Below, in pieces: positions 47,978 through 57,591 of a stretch of 64,000 bases of DNA. The DNA lies in the NCBI GenBank assembly GCA_951828585.1, contig OX639991.1, forward strand, positions 2,264,576 to 2,328,575, given 5' to 3'. How positions within the stretch are numbered: the first letter of the stretch is position 1; each line of letters begins with the position of its first letter. The notes beneath the pieces were generated by a model. That model worked only from the letters and a program-made list of their open reading frames with translations, was not told the DNA's origin and did no database searches. Origin of the DNA: Longimicrobiales bacterium. Its GTDB lineage: Bacteria; Gemmatimonadota; Gemmatimonadetes; Longimicrobiales; Gaopeijiaceae. Made by a program: the position numbers and the translations under genes.

Positions 47978-48812
47978 GACGCAGTTTCAGCGCCTGTCGG
48001 CGGAAGAGCGCCGTCAAGCCTTGCGCACTGTTCAGGCGGAAGGACCGCACCCGGCGTTCCTGTTCGAGAAGGACATCTGGGTCGTGGCGACTCTCGGCGT
48101 CCTGTTCGATGCGCCTTTCGGCCAGCGGTTGGTATTCAAGGGCGGCACCTCCCTGTCCAAGGTGTGGCGCGCCATCCGCCGGTTCTCGGAGGACATCGAC
48201 ATCACCTACGACATCCGGAGCTTCGCGCCGGATCTGGTGGCCAGCGCCAGTGACGAGGCGCTGCCGCCCTCGCGCAGTCAAGAGAAGCGCTGGACGAAGA
48301 CGATCCGTTCGCGCTTGGCCGAATGGGTCCGGGGGACCGTTGGTCCGCTCGTCGAGGAGCAACTTGGGCGCGCCGGGTTCACGGCGCACATTCGTGCGGA
48401 AGCCGAGCGGCTCTACATCGGGTACGAACCGCTGTTCGAATCGTTCGGAGCTATTCGGCCGGAGGTTCAGGTCGATTTCGGGGCACGCTCCACGGGCGAG
48501 CCGCATGCTGTCCGCGCGGTGGTGTGCGATGCCGCCGCATACCTGCCTGATATCGCGTTTCCGGAGGCACGGTCGGCCGTCATGCTCGCAGAGCGTACGT
48601 TCTGGGAGAAGGCAACGGCAATACACGTCTACTGCCTTCAGGGGCGCCGCCGGGGCGAACGATGGTCGAGGCACTGGCACGATCTTGCCCGCCTTGACGA
48701 TGCCGGAATCGCGGAAAGCGCCGTTGCCGATCGGGTACTCGCGCTCTCGGTTGCCCGCCACAAAGCCGTGTTTTTCCGAGAGAACGATTCTGGCGGCCAG
48801 CGGATCGACTAC
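47970..48812 (+). pseudogene. AbiEii-like nucleotidyltransferase toxin gene, 5' part (interrupted by IS21)
   Basis: Starting at GTG 47970, the protein has the AbiEii signature FKGGTSLSKVWRAIRRFSED followed by IDITYD, the GS-x-DxD nucleotide-transfer site, and RTFWEKATAIHVYC. In the AbiE family the toxin modifies tRNA and blocks growth during phage infection. The native sequence ends at RIDY (48812), where an IS21 element begins, and the present open frame then runs into IS sequence and stops at 48941. The catalytic core is complete, but about 67 C-terminal residues are lost, so activity is doubtful. Confidence 0.88.
48808..48812. repeat. Target-site duplication (left) of IS21 element
   Basis: ACTAC is repeated at 51779-51783. 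The empty-site fragment at 46126-46296 has a single related copy (ACTGC), which confirms the duplication. Confidence 0.85.
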
Positions 48813-49260
48813 TCCGTATTCCGCCGATGCCGATCACCGATTCCGCCATGCCGATCACCGATTCCGGGGCATGCCGATCACCTTGGAGGAGAGCGGAGGT
48901 CCATAGGGGCGCTGGGGTCGGGTTACGGGTTTGAAGTTTAGGGGTTGGAGGGGGTAGTCGTCGAGTGTGAAGGGACCGTTGGCAGTGTGTTGCTGGGACG
49001 GCCGGCGGGCCGGTTTTTCCGGAGGGGTGTAGGTAGGGCGAAGGTCTTCGGACGGCCTCTACGGCGCTCTGGAGAGCGGTTTTGCGAGGGAACCGGGCCA
49101 TTTGTCCCGGATTGGGGGGTGCGGACGGATCCGGGCCGGCCGCAACGGAACGCCCGGACGGCCGCACGGCCCGCTCAGAGCTGTCTTTCCGTCTTTTCAC
49201 CCCCGATCGCAGGGAGAGACGCGCTTCCAGAGGCATGCTTGAGCCCGGTCTCTCGGCGGA
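48813..49260. other. Non-coding left arm of IS21 element
   Basis: About 75 bp at the outer edge hold three copies of the terminal repeat (GCCGATCACCGATTCC type). The remaining 370 bp hold no recognisable gene. A GC hairpin followed by TTTTT at about 48998-49017 could act as a terminator for reads coming from the truncated toxin gene. Confidence 0.5.
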
Positions 49261-50025
49261 TCAGGCGTCGCCGGGGACGGCGTCGGCTTCCTTCGTCGAG
49301 TCGTAGAGCCTTCTCATCGATCCGCCCTTGAGGGCGATGCGGTGCGCGTTGTTGAGCAGTCTGTCGAGGATGGCGTCGCCGAAGGTGGGATCGCCGACGA
49401 CCTCGTGCCAGTGCTCGACGGGGACCTGGCTGGCCAGCAGCGTGCCGCGGCGGGCGTAGCGGTCGTCGAGGACCTCGAGGAGGTCGTGCCGTCCCTGTCC
49501 CGAGAGCGAAGCGAGCCCCCAGTCGTCGAGGACGAGGAGCCACGTCCGGGCGAGCCTCTGGATGACCTTGGGATACGACCCGTCGCCGCGGGCGAGGGTG
49601 AGTTCGTCAAGCAGGCGGGAGACGCGGTAGTAGCGCGTCGAGATTCCGGCGCGGCAGGCCTGGTGGCCCAGCGCGCACGCCAAGTAGGATTTTCCCGAGC
49701 CCGTGGCACCGCTGACGAGCACGGTTTGGCCGTCCCGGATCCACTGCCCGGAGGCGAGGCGGAGCACGAGGGATTTGTCCAGTCCGCGAGGGGCCTTGAA
49801 GTTGATGTCTTCGATGGTCGCGTCGAGGTGGAGCTTGGCGTGGCCTTTCAGTCGCTGGTAGCGGCGCTGCTTCCGTTCGGTCTTCTCGCGTTCGAGGAGC
49901 AGGGAGAGGCGGTCCTCGAAGGACAGTTCGGCGATGTCGGGCATGGCGGCCTGTTCCTGGAAGGCCTCGGCCATGCCGGAGAGCCGGAGTTCGTGAAGCA
50001 GGTCGAGGGTGGGTTGGCGAAGCAT
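49261..50025 (-). CDS. istB: IS21 family helper ATPase
   Basis: This 254-residue AAA+ protein has Walker A (LVSGATGSGKSYLACALG) and Walker B (TWLLVLDDWG) and the IstB N-terminus LRQPTLDLLHELRLSGMAEA. IstB assembles on target DNA and delivers it to the IstA transposase. The ATG at 50025 lies six bases after the istA stop codon, so the two genes form an operon. The longer open frame upstream is a shadow of istA. Confidence 0.93.
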   Translation of the reverse strand: MLRQPTLDLLHELRLSGMAEAFQEQAAMPDIAELSFEDRLSLLLEREKTERKQRRYQRLKGHAKLHLDATIEDINFKAPRGLDKSLVLRLASGQWIRDGQTVLVSGATGSGKSYLACALGHQACRAGISTRYYRVSRLLDELTLARGDGSYPKVIQRLARTWLLVLDDWGLASLSGQGRHDLLEVLDDRYARRGTLLASQVPVEHWHEVVGDPTFGDAILDRLLNNAHRIALKGGSMRRLYDSTKEADAVPGDA

Positions 50026-50030
50026 GATGG

Positions 50031-51590
50031 TCAGGACTCCTTTCCATTCTGGGGAGTGTAGTACCCGGGCCCGCGGATGTTGGCGTGGTGGCCGGGGAGG
50101 GAGAGCGTGTACTGCTGGTCGTCGGCCTGGTCGAGGCCGGTCGCGAGGATGGACTTGACGGACTTGTAGCTCAGCGTGCCGATGTCCAGCGCGTGGCGGC
50201 AGGCGGCCTCCAGGCGCTCGGCGCCGTAGGCCCGCAGCAGTGCCTTGAGCCCGAGGCAGCTGCGGTAGCCCTGTTCGGGGTGGGGCCGGCTGTCGAGGAG
50301 TTGTTCGACGAACGCGGCCGTGTGCGATCCGGTCCTCTGTCCCCAGGCGATCAGTCGGGACGGCGTCCAACCCGCATGGGCGCGGTGCGAGGCGGGCATG
50401 TGCGACGGTTCGGTCGCGTATCCGCCCTTCCTGTGGACCCGTAGGTGCGCGGCCACCCGGCGGTACTTGTGGAAGATCTCGACGGTCTGGGCCGTGAGCC
50501 GAACGTCGACCTCGCAGCGGCCCAGCGGGTGGGGGACGCTGTAGAGCGCGTGCTCGACCTGGATGTGGTAGTCGATGTTGACCCGCGCCTTGCGCCACTC
50601 CGCGTATTCGTAGCGCTCGGCCGGAAGCGGCTTGAGCGCCGGCCGGTCGAGATCCTCGAACCAGCTGCGGCGGCTCCCATCGGTCTTGTCGAACGGCCGC
50701 TCGTTCAGCGCGGCCAGCAGCGGCGCGATGGCGTCGCGGAGTTCGCCGAGCGAGAAGAACGTATGGTTGCGCAGCGGCGCCATGACCCAGCGCTCGACGT
50801 GTTGGACTGCGGTTTCCGCCTTGGCTTTGTCCCGAGGTGCCCGGGGCCGCGCCGGCAGCACTGCGGTTCCGTAGTGGGTGGCCAGTTCCTGGTACGTCGG
50901 GTTCAAGTCCGGCTCGTAGCGGCTGGCCTTGTGGACCGCGGCCTTCTCGTTGTCCGGGATCACGAGTTCGGGCACCCCGCCCCAAAATTCGAACATCCGG
51001 ACATGCGACATCGTCCAGTCCGGCAGGGACCGGCTCCGGGTCACGTCCACGAAGGTGTAGTTCGACGCGCCGAGGACACCGACGAAGACCATGACGTCCC
51101 GCGCCTCGCCGGTCTTCCGGTCCACGACTTCGAACTTCGGGCCCGCGTAGTCCACGAACGCCTTTTCGCCCGCCCGGTACACCTGCCGCATGACCACGTC
51201 GATCCGTCCCCGCCACGCCCTGTAGCGCTCGCAGAACCAGCTGTACCCGTAGCCGTTCGGATGCGCCGCCCGGTACTCCAGCCACAACAGCTGCAGCGTC
51301 ACGCCCTTGTGGCGTTGAAGCTCCCGGTGAACCTGCTCCCAGTTCGGCTCCGGCCGGGGAACCCGCGACGGTGGCAGGGGCGGGAACAGCGCCGCCTCAA
51401 GCGCGGCGTCGTCCAGCCCCTCCGGCAACGGCCAGGAGAAGCCCCCGGCGCTTGCCCGCCGCACGTAATCGCTCACCGTGCTGTTGGCGATGCCGAGCGA
51501 TCTGGCGATCTCCCGGTGGCTGCGCCCGGCCTCGTACTTCAGACGCAGCACTTCTCGAATCTTCCGCATGGACAACCTCTTCTGTGACAC
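50031..51590 (-). CDS. istA: IS21 family transposase
   Basis: This 519-residue protein has an N-terminal helix-turn-helix (GRSHREIARSLGIANSTVSD), an rve DDE core (Asp in AFVDYAGPKFEV, Asp in VIPDNEKAAV, Glu in DKAKAETAVQHVERWV) and the C-terminal beta-barrel with EIFHKYRRVAAH. Translation may begin at GTG 51590 or at ATG 51569. The reading frame is intact, so the element may be active. Confidence 0.93.
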   Translation of the reverse strand: MSQKRLSMRKIREVLRLKYEAGRSHREIARSLGIANSTVSDYVRRASAGGFSWPLPEGLDDAALEAALFPPLPPSRVPRPEPNWEQVHRELQRHKGVTLQLLWLEYRAAHPNGYGYSWFCERYRAWRGRIDVVMRQVYRAGEKAFVDYAGPKFEVVDRKTGEARDVMVFVGVLGASNYTFVDVTRSRSLPDWTMSHVRMFEFWGGVPELVIPDNEKAAVHKASRYEPDLNPTYQELATHYGTAVLPARPRAPRDKAKAETAVQHVERWVMAPLRNHTFFSLGELRDAIAPLLAALNERPFDKTDGSRRSWFEDLDRPALKPLPAERYEYAEWRKARVNIDYHIQVEHALYSVPHPLGRCEVDVRLTAQTVEIFHKYRRVAAHLRVHRKGGYATEPSHMPASHRAHAGWTPSRLIAWGQRTGSHTAAFVEQLLDSRPHPEQGYRSCLGLKALLRAYGAERLEAACRHALDIGTLSYKSVKSILATGLDQADDQQYTLSLPGHHANIRGPGYYTPQNGKES

Positions 51591-51599
51591 CCTCTTTCT

Positions 51600-51778
51600 C
51601 CTCGTCTCAAGGAACCTCTGGCGAGGATGGAAGAGGGTGTCGCTACAGCAGGTTCTCCAGCGCTCCTACTCGCTCACTCCAAGGTGATCGGCATGCTCTG
51701 GAATCACTGATCGGCATACTCTGGAATCGGTGATCGGCATGAAATGGAATCACTGATCGGCATGGGCCGGAATCAGCA
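51600..51778. repeat. IS21 right arm with multiple terminal repeats
   Basis: Four copies of TGATCGGCAT with a following GGAATC lie between 51683 and 51775. They are the inverted counterparts of the copies at the left end and are typical multiple transposase-binding sites. Confidence 0.75.
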
Positions 51779-51783
51779 ACTAC
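51779..51783. repeat. Target-site duplication (right) of IS21 element
   Basis: ACTAC matches 48808-48812 exactly. The AbiEii frame resumes directly after it. Confidence 0.85.
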
Positions 51784-51987
51784 AAAGCGGCGGTCTCGGG
51801 CGGTCTCAGGCTCGTTCCATCCGGCGCTGCGCAGGAGGTGCTCGCCGACGACTACGCCAGCATGCTTGACAGCGGGATGTTGCCGGAAGAGGATGAGCCT
51901 TTTGACGCGCTCATGGATCGATGCGCGATGATTGAGGCGAGAGCCAACGCGTCCCCGGCAGCGGAGGACTCAGGACGGGAATCGTGA
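51784..51987 (+). pseudogene. AbiEii-like toxin gene, 3' part
   Basis: The frame resumes as KAAVSGGLRLVPSGAAQEVL, then ADDYASMLDSGMLPEEDEPF and ends at TGA 51985-51987. Joined to 47970-48812 it gives a toxin of about 348 residues, a normal AbiEii length. The junction is confirmed by the continuous fragment at 46126-46296 (RIDCKAAVSGGLRLV). This part is no longer translated with the rest. Confidence 0.88.
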
Positions 51988-52519
51988 CGGAACACCTGAG
52001 ACGAATCGAGCCAACTACGCCCGGCACCGGTTCTCCTGAGGCCGGATCTGGAACGATGTCGTCCGTCAGGGGATTGTGGACAGGAACGACGAGCTGACAG
52101 GCCGCCGCCCACCGAAGACCGCCGTAGTCGGCGAATCCCCTATCTTGGGCCCCTCCAGATGAAACGAGCGGGCCCCGAGGCGCCTTTCAGCCACGCCCCG
52201 GAGTCCGCTCCGCTGCAGCCACCGCCGACCCCACCATTGCCGCACATGCCATGGGACACCAGGTGGCGCAGCACGTCGCTACTCCGCCGAGACCCGGTCA
52301 AGGAGCTTCTGGCCGAAAGGGCGGGCGTCGTGGCCCCCTTGAGATCATCCGAGCGAGTGCCGGTGCCATCACCACCTACGGTCCTCCCTACAGGAATGCA
52401 CGGGTTGCAGGGAATCTGGGGGGCGGGTGGGCGTCCCCGTCAAGGCGCAGCGGAGGGACCCGCCAACGCATGGCCTCGCCAGCGCCGGTTCCCGGCCAAG
52501 GTCCCGGGCAACGTGTTCC
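51988..52519. other. 532-bp region without a recognisable gene
   Basis: Several open frames overlap here, up to 148 residues, but none has a family pattern, good start or ribosome-binding site. The stretch lies between the AbiE remnant and the convergent end of the large NTPase gene. It may be decayed sequence. Confidence 0.4.
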
Positions 52520-55500
52520 TCACCGCTTCGGGCGGGATCCCGTGGTGCTCACGTCGATCACGATCACCCTGATCTTGTGGCGGTGGGGGTCTGCGAGGTG
52601 CTCCTCGAGACGCACGCATAGCTCCTCGGGGGTTTTCGGACGCCGACCGGTGGGTGGCACCGGTGTCTTGCCCTGCCCGAACCACAACACGAGGTAGATC
52701 CCGAAGCCGGAGAACTCGGGAGCGGTCGTGTACTTCGCAATGAGTTGGTCTGCAACGGCGCTCCAAAGCCGCCGGTTGGAGTCCTTCTTGACTTCAACCG
52801 GGATCGCGTGGCCGTTGAAGAACACTCGGATGTCCGACCGCTTGTCTCGAGAGTGCACCGATTCACGGTGGGCATCCACACCGCCGGGCAGTTCCTTTTG
52901 CAGAGCCGCAAGGAGTGCCTTACAGCAGGATTCCTCCCGCTTGGGTCTTGTCGGGCGCCCGAAGTCATCCTCATTCCAGTACTGCCGCCAATCGTTCGTA
53001 CTCCCGTGACGGATCTCCCGGCCGAGCCGCTCCAGCCTGTCCGCGACCAACGCGGCCAGATCAGCGGGATTCCCGGGCTCTCCGTTCGCCAGGGTTTGTT
53101 GGACCGCACGCAGATCCGGCACCGCGAAGGTGGCGTCCCGCCGCGCCACTATCTGCTCGTCCCGCTTGCACTTGAGCATGTAGTGCCACGGCTCGACGGT
53201 GGGATCGTCAGCGAGCGAATGAAGCGCTTCGGATGCATGGCGGCTGGTACGGGAAGCCAAGGTGGTTGCCCAGGCAGCGATCAGTCCCTTCACTTTCCAA
53301 CGATCCTCGTCGACGACAGAAGCCATCCCCGATCCCTCCGGCCGCCAGGGCGAATAGCGACCCCCCATTAACTTGATCATCTCCGCGAGTACACGGGTGT
53401 CCCACTGCATCGGCAGTCGTACCATCTCATCGGGGGCGAGCAGCCGCACGACCTGCCGCGACCGCGCCTCTTCACCGTCCTCCAGGAAGGCTGCAATCCG
53501 GTCTGCGTAGCGTTCGGGCGAGAGCAGGAGCCCCGCAGTGAGCCAGAGCGCCCGCTGCGACACATCCAGATCGGGTTTTGCGGCCCTTCCCTCAACAAAC
53601 GCCCCCAGCCCGTCGACCTGCCATCTGAGGGCCGCCAGCAGCACCAGGTGCAGCGCGGAGATCTGAGGCTCGGTACAACGAGTGGGAAAAGCGCGTAATA
53701 GAGGCACCGCAGCCAGTTGAGCGACATAGCGGTAGGAACCGTTGCGTCCAAGGTCCCAGAGGTAGTTGCAATCGAGCCGTCTCCGCACTCGCGACCGCGT
53801 CACCTTCAGCAATGCTTCCGAGATCGGCTCCGGCCGATGTTCGAGTGCCCACCGATACCAGGCCGGGTGTCCGGGCACATTGACGGGCGTCAGGTAGTAG
53901 AGCGCCGCGGCCCTCCCGGTTTCCGCCGGACTCCGGGATTCCAGCAGACCCGGGTTGGCGTCAAGAGCAGCGAGGATCGGGAGAGCGTACTGCGACATCT
54001 GCTTCTGTTCATTCAGCCGGATGACTTCCCGCAGGGTGGGAAGGTCCTCGCGGTCGACTACGCGGCGGAAACCCCGCATGGCCGCGACTGCCAGATCCTG
54101 GTCGCCCTGGAGAAGCGTCAATACCCGTTGCTGTGGGGTCGCCGCTCTCTGATCGAGAGAGAAATCATGATAGGCGACCGCGATGCGATGAAGCAGTCCA
54201 GGGGGGCACCGACCCTCCTGTAACTCTACAGCGTGCTTGCGTACATAGGTTATGAATTCCTTTTTCTTGCGCTGGCGCGCTTTTCGGTATTCGTTGTTGA
54301 TCTGCGTTGCGCGGTAGACGGCGGACGCTCTGGCATGGCCATGGTCATCTTGATGATCGGCCCCTTGGTGATGGGAACCGGGCGCGGACTCTGCGTCCCC
54401 TACACGCCTGTTCAAACCTTTCAGAGCCAGTTCCTTCTGGAGTTCGGGGCGTTCCGCCAGCCACTTGGTCACCGCCAAGTATTCGTCTGTACGGGCGGAC
54501 TCGGGCGCCTCAAAGTCCCCAATTTGCCCCGGACCCAGGTGCACGGGGTAGAGGTGATTCAGCAGCGTACCCATCAGATCGCCATCCCGGTCTTCCACTC
54601 GGCCGTCCCGGAGATCGTCCACGAGCCGGATCAGTGTGGAAGATGCTTCATCCCCTGAATGGTACAGGAGCGCTTGCAACGCAGACTTTCGCACAACGGG
54701 GTTCCAGGTAGCGTCCTTGATTGCGCGCTCAAGGCTCTTGAGACACGGCCTTGCCCCCGCCGCACGCGACAGCGCGAACAGCAGCAGGTCGACAGTACCC
54801 TGCCTGCCCTCCGTTCGGTCATCCTCGTTCAAGTAGCGTGCAAGTACAGCAACAGCGTGCTCGTTGATCATTAAAGTCAACGCGACCGTCGGCCAGCCCC
54901 GGGGCCACACTCCGCCGGCTCTCTCCGCGAAGGCGTGCAGCAGGTGCTCCATCTCGTCGCTCCGGAAGCTGCTGACGTCACCGTAGAGGGCGACCCCCAC
55001 GGGATCCGACTCGACCAGAGCGAGGCGTGACGCCCGATCAAACGCCGCCAGCCACGCCGCAAGGCCGCGCAACTCCGTAACTACGATGCCGTCATCCCCT
55101 GTCATCAGCGCCATGACCCGGCGAAAGGGGACTCCGGCCTCGATCCGGTGTTGGAGGAAGCCCGCGGCAAGGAATTCGGCCAACTGCCGGTGAGGAGTTG
55201 CAAATCCACCGCCGAAGCGGCTTTCGAAGAGGTTCGATTTGACCGCGCGCATCAGGGCGGGTTGGTCGCCATCGAAAATGTCTTCGGAGTGCAGGTACTC
55301 GGAATCGTCGGAAGAGTCCAGAGAAACGAGATTCCGGCCGGACAAGAGGGAAAGCGCCGACAGGTGCCCTGCCGCCAGAACGATCCGGGCGCTCGACATG
55401 GGTGGCGCGTTGCGGTGTGCGGCCCTGTGCTCGTCGTTCCATTCCCGCGCCAGCTCTTGGCAGGCAAGGGCCAGTGTGCCCCTGCGGTCTTCGGGCCACT

Positions 55501-56095
55501 GGCCATCCCGCGTGGCCTTTACCAGCAAACCGAGCAATTGCGGGTTGTCGAGCAACCCTCGCAGACCGCGACCACGGGCCTCGGCCAGAAAACCGGCCAC
55601 ATCCGATACCCCCAGATCAGCGAGAATACGGGGAATGTCCGTGCCGGTCAGCGGTTCAAGGTGGAGGACACGCAGATCGTCGTAACCTGCTTCCGAGACG
55701 ATTTCACGCAGGTCGTTCGGCCCCAGCCAGTCTGCCGCCCGACACGAAAGCCGGAACGTGGGCCTCCCCAGCCGCCCAAGTCGCTCGAGGACCTGATCCA
55801 GTGGCCGGCGCGGGTCGGAACTCCCAGCCCGCACCTCGTCCAGCCCGTCAATGAATAGCGTCTTCCCCACCCAGTCGGACAGCCGGTCGGTACCCTTCCG
55901 AATGAACCGGCGCGCGGTGATGAACTCGCCGTCATCATGCCCCTCACACGCCACGCGGAATGCCTCCGTCTTCCCCGCACCCGGATCGCCAAGCAAGATA
56001 TACGCGCGAGCCGATCGGAACTCCTCCAGCGGGGCGGAGCGACTCCGCTCACCGTCAACCACGGTCACCGTCCGGGGGACGATCAATCTTGCCAT
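52520..56095 (-). CDS. NACHT-like STAND NTPase with C-terminal PD-(D/E)XK nuclease motif (candidate defence protein)
   Basis: This is a 1191-residue protein. A P-loop NTPase lies at the N-terminus: Walker A GDPGAGKT (about residues 36-43), Walker B LFIDGLDE (80-87) and FRLSCRAADW, an arrangement seen in NACHT/STAND proteins. A long helical middle follows (about 200-1000), with a basic, His-rich linker (near 600-640). The C-terminus has SDIRVFFNGHAIPVEVKK (Asp1088, Glu1101-x-Lys1103) and ADQLIAKY (Gln about 1117), a PD-(D/E)XK nuclease pattern. STAND proteins with nuclease effectors sense phage proteins and kill the infected cell. It overlaps the upstream DUF4143 gene by 13 bases, so the two are co-expressed. 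Function is inferred. Confidence 0.75.
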   Translation of the reverse strand: MARLIVPRTVTVVDGERSRSAPLEEFRSARAYILLGDPGAGKTEAFRVACEGHDDGEFITARRFIRKGTDRLSDWVGKTLFIDGLDEVRAGSSDPRRPLDQVLERLGRLGRPTFRLSCRAADWLGPNDLREIVSEAGYDDLRVLHLEPLTGTDIPRILADLGVSDVAGFLAEARGRGLRGLLDNPQLLGLLVKATRDGQWPEDRRGTLALACQELAREWNDEHRAAHRNAPPMSSARIVLAAGHLSALSLLSGRNLVSLDSSDDSEYLHSEDIFDGDQPALMRAVKSNLFESRFGGGFATPHRQLAEFLAAGFLQHRIEAGVPFRRVMALMTGDDGIVVTELRGLAAWLAAFDRASRLALVESDPVGVALYGDVSSFRSDEMEHLLHAFAERAGGVWPRGWPTVALTLMINEHAVAVLARYLNEDDRTEGRQGTVDLLLFALSRAAGARPCLKSLERAIKDATWNPVVRKSALQALLYHSGDEASSTLIRLVDDLRDGRVEDRDGDLMGTLLNHLYPVHLGPGQIGDFEAPESARTDEYLAVTKWLAERPELQKELALKGLNRRVGDAESAPGSHHQGADHQDDHGHARASAVYRATQINNEYRKARQRKKKEFITYVRKHAVELQEGRCPPGLLHRIAVAYHDFSLDQRAATPQQRVLTLLQGDQDLAVAAMRGFRRVVDREDLPTLREVIRLNEQKQMSQYALPILAALDANPGLLESRSPAETGRAAALYYLTPVNVPGHPAWYRWALEHRPEPISEALLKVTRSRVRRRLDCNYLWDLGRNGSYRYVAQLAAVPLLRAFPTRCTEPQISALHLVLLAALRWQVDGLGAFVEGRAAKPDLDVSQRALWLTAGLLLSPERYADRIAAFLEDGEEARSRQVVRLLAPDEMVRLPMQWDTRVLAEMIKLMGGRYSPWRPEGSGMASVVDEDRWKVKGLIAAWATTLASRTSRHASEALHSLADDPTVEPWHYMLKCKRDEQIVARRDATFAVPDLRAVQQTLANGEPGNPADLAALVADRLERLGREIRHGSTNDWRQYWNEDDFGRPTRPKREESCCKALLAALQKELPGGVDAHRESVHSRDKRSDIRVFFNGHAIPVEVKKDSNRRLWSAVADQLIAKYTTAPEFSGFGIYLVLWFGQGKTPVPPTGRRPKTPEELCVRLEEHLADPHRHKIRVIVIDVSTTGSRPKR

Positions 56096-57363
56096 GCTTC
56101 CTCCAGCCAGAAGGACGCAGGCTGCGCCAGAAACTCGTTCAAGGGAACCCCGCCTCTTCCGCCAACCAGCAACGTCCGTGCCCGCGGAAACCGCTTCTCG
56201 AACGCCGCCAGTCCCGGCAGTGCACGCACGCGTTGACTGCTCTTGACCTCGATCCCCAGCACTCGAGGCCCCTGCGCCAGCACGAAATCGACTTCGTGAG
56301 GATCATCCCTCCAGTAAGCGAGCCGCATGGATACCTCCAGCGTATTGTGGAGCTGCGCCCCGACCGCGCTCTCGACCAGCCGTCCCCAGAAGGTTCGGTC
56401 CGCCCGCGCCTGTTCGAGTGAATACCCCGAAAGCGCCGTCATTAGACCGGTGTTCAGCACGTTGAGCTTGGGGTGGGATTCGGTCCTCCGCACAGCGCTC
56501 CCGGAGTACTTCGGCAACTGGGCGACAATGCCGGCGTCGGAGAGCAACTCGAGATAGTGGGCGACCGTTGTCGTGTGCCCGGTGCCGCGCAGCCGTCCCA
56601 CAAGATGATCGTACCTGACGATCTGCCCCGAATACTCCGGGACCAGGTCTACGAGCTGCCGCATCAGAGACGGCTTGTCGACCCGGGTGAGGGCCAGAAT
56701 GTCCCGTCCGAAAACCGGCGCGATGATCGAGTACGCGACGTACTCGCGCCACGCTCTCAGGTCCCGAATCAGTGGAGCCGCCCCCGGATACCCACCGAAG
56801 TAGATGTACTCGTCGAGAGTCAAATCGAACGCGTCCACCATCTCCGACAACGACCAGTGACGGACATCGAACGGTGTGAACCGGCCGGCCAGACTCTCGC
56901 CGCGACCCGTTAGGAGGGCCCACGGCGCGGACCCGAGAATGATCACCCGCAGTGGACATCCGGTGTCGCGGTCGCTGTCCCAGAGCCCCTTGACCGCCCG
57001 GGACCACCCCGGGATGTCCTGAATTTCGTCGAGGGCCAGGACGAAGCCGCGGGGATGTTCCCAAGCCTGCTCGCGGCCCCATTTCCAGACACGGATGAGC
57101 CAATCGACGGTTCGGAGCCGCGGGTCCGGCGCGACCGCCGCTTCGGATGAACGGCCGGACAGGCCGCCCATCGCGTCAGGATCGTCGACCGCGATGCGTT
57201 CACTCTGGAGCCCGGACGCGCGCACGTGCCACAACGCCTGGCGCACGATCGTCGTCTTGCCGGACTGCCGAGGGCCGGTGATGGCCACGATTCGGGGCGG
57301 GCGGCGGTCGTCCAGCAAGAGGCGGATGAGGGCGTCTACATGAGGCCGCTGGTAGGTAATCAT
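56083..57363 (-). CDS. AAA ATPase with DUF4143 (PD-(D/E)XK-like) domain
   Basis: This 426-residue protein has an N-terminal AAA_14 ATPase (Walker A GPRQSGKTT at 30-38, Walker B FVLALDEIQDIPGW at about 107-120) and a C-terminal DUF4143 domain (FGGYPGA, then GRLVESAVGAQL, then EVDFVLAQ and GIEVKSS). The last motif is a PD-(D/E)XK-like core. Such proteins are common in accessory regions; their role is not established. The stop overlaps the start of the NACHT-like gene (ATGGCAAGATTGA), so it is translated first and is probably its partner. Promoter sequence lies just upstream. Confidence 0.85.
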   Translation of the reverse strand: MITYQRPHVDALIRLLLDDRRPPRIVAITGPRQSGKTTIVRQALWHVRASGLQSERIAVDDPDAMGGLSGRSSEAAVAPDPRLRTVDWLIRVWKWGREQAWEHPRGFVLALDEIQDIPGWSRAVKGLWDSDRDTGCPLRVIILGSAPWALLTGRGESLAGRFTPFDVRHWSLSEMVDAFDLTLDEYIYFGGYPGAAPLIRDLRAWREYVAYSIIAPVFGRDILALTRVDKPSLMRQLVDLVPEYSGQIVRYDHLVGRLRGTGHTTTVAHYLELLSDAGIVAQLPKYSGSAVRRTESHPKLNVLNTGLMTALSGYSLEQARADRTFWGRLVESAVGAQLHNTLEVSMRLAYWRDDPHEVDFVLAQGPRVLGIEVKSSQRVRALPGLAAFEKRFPRARTLLVGGRGGVPLNEFLAQPASFWLEEAWQD

Positions 57364-57591
57364 GGATTATGATAACTCGTATGCAGAAATCACACAATAA
57401 GTAATATAAACACAGAATCCACCACCACCATCTTGCGTCCCCGAAGCCCGCTGCCCCACTCTGAACCGGGCAATTCGGGGCTGGAAAAACCGGCTGGAAG
57501 CACCTCGATCACCAGCCCCGGAAACATCCGGGCACCGACCACCGCCTGGGGCGCACCGGAATCACCGGCCCCGGCCCGACAGGACGCCACC
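57364..57591. promoter_or_regulatory. Divergent region between defence pair and aminotransferase gene
   Basis: The first 60 bp are the most AT-rich of the area (TTATGATAACTCG, AAGTAATATAAACAC) and probably hold the promoter of the DUF4143/NACHT pair on the minus strand. The remaining 170 bp are GC-rich leader before the aminotransferase ATG at 57592; no gene is seen in it. Confidence 0.45.

Larger units (their letters stand above)
48813..51778. mobile_element. IS21-family insertion sequence in the AbiEii gene
   Basis: This 2966-bp element encodes IstA and IstB on the minus strand. The ends share an imperfect inverted repeat (left ATTCCGCCGATGCCGATCA; right, reverse complement, ATTCCGGCCCATGCCGATCA). 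Multiple internal copies of GCCGATCA-x-x-GATTCC lie at both ends, the usual IS21 transposase-binding sites. ACTAC is duplicated at both flanks. Confidence 0.92.

Noticed and set aside
52159-52697. Overlapping plus-strand open frames of 137 and 148 codons
   Set aside because: No start signal, no domain, and they run into the convergent NTPase gene. They are not supported as genes.
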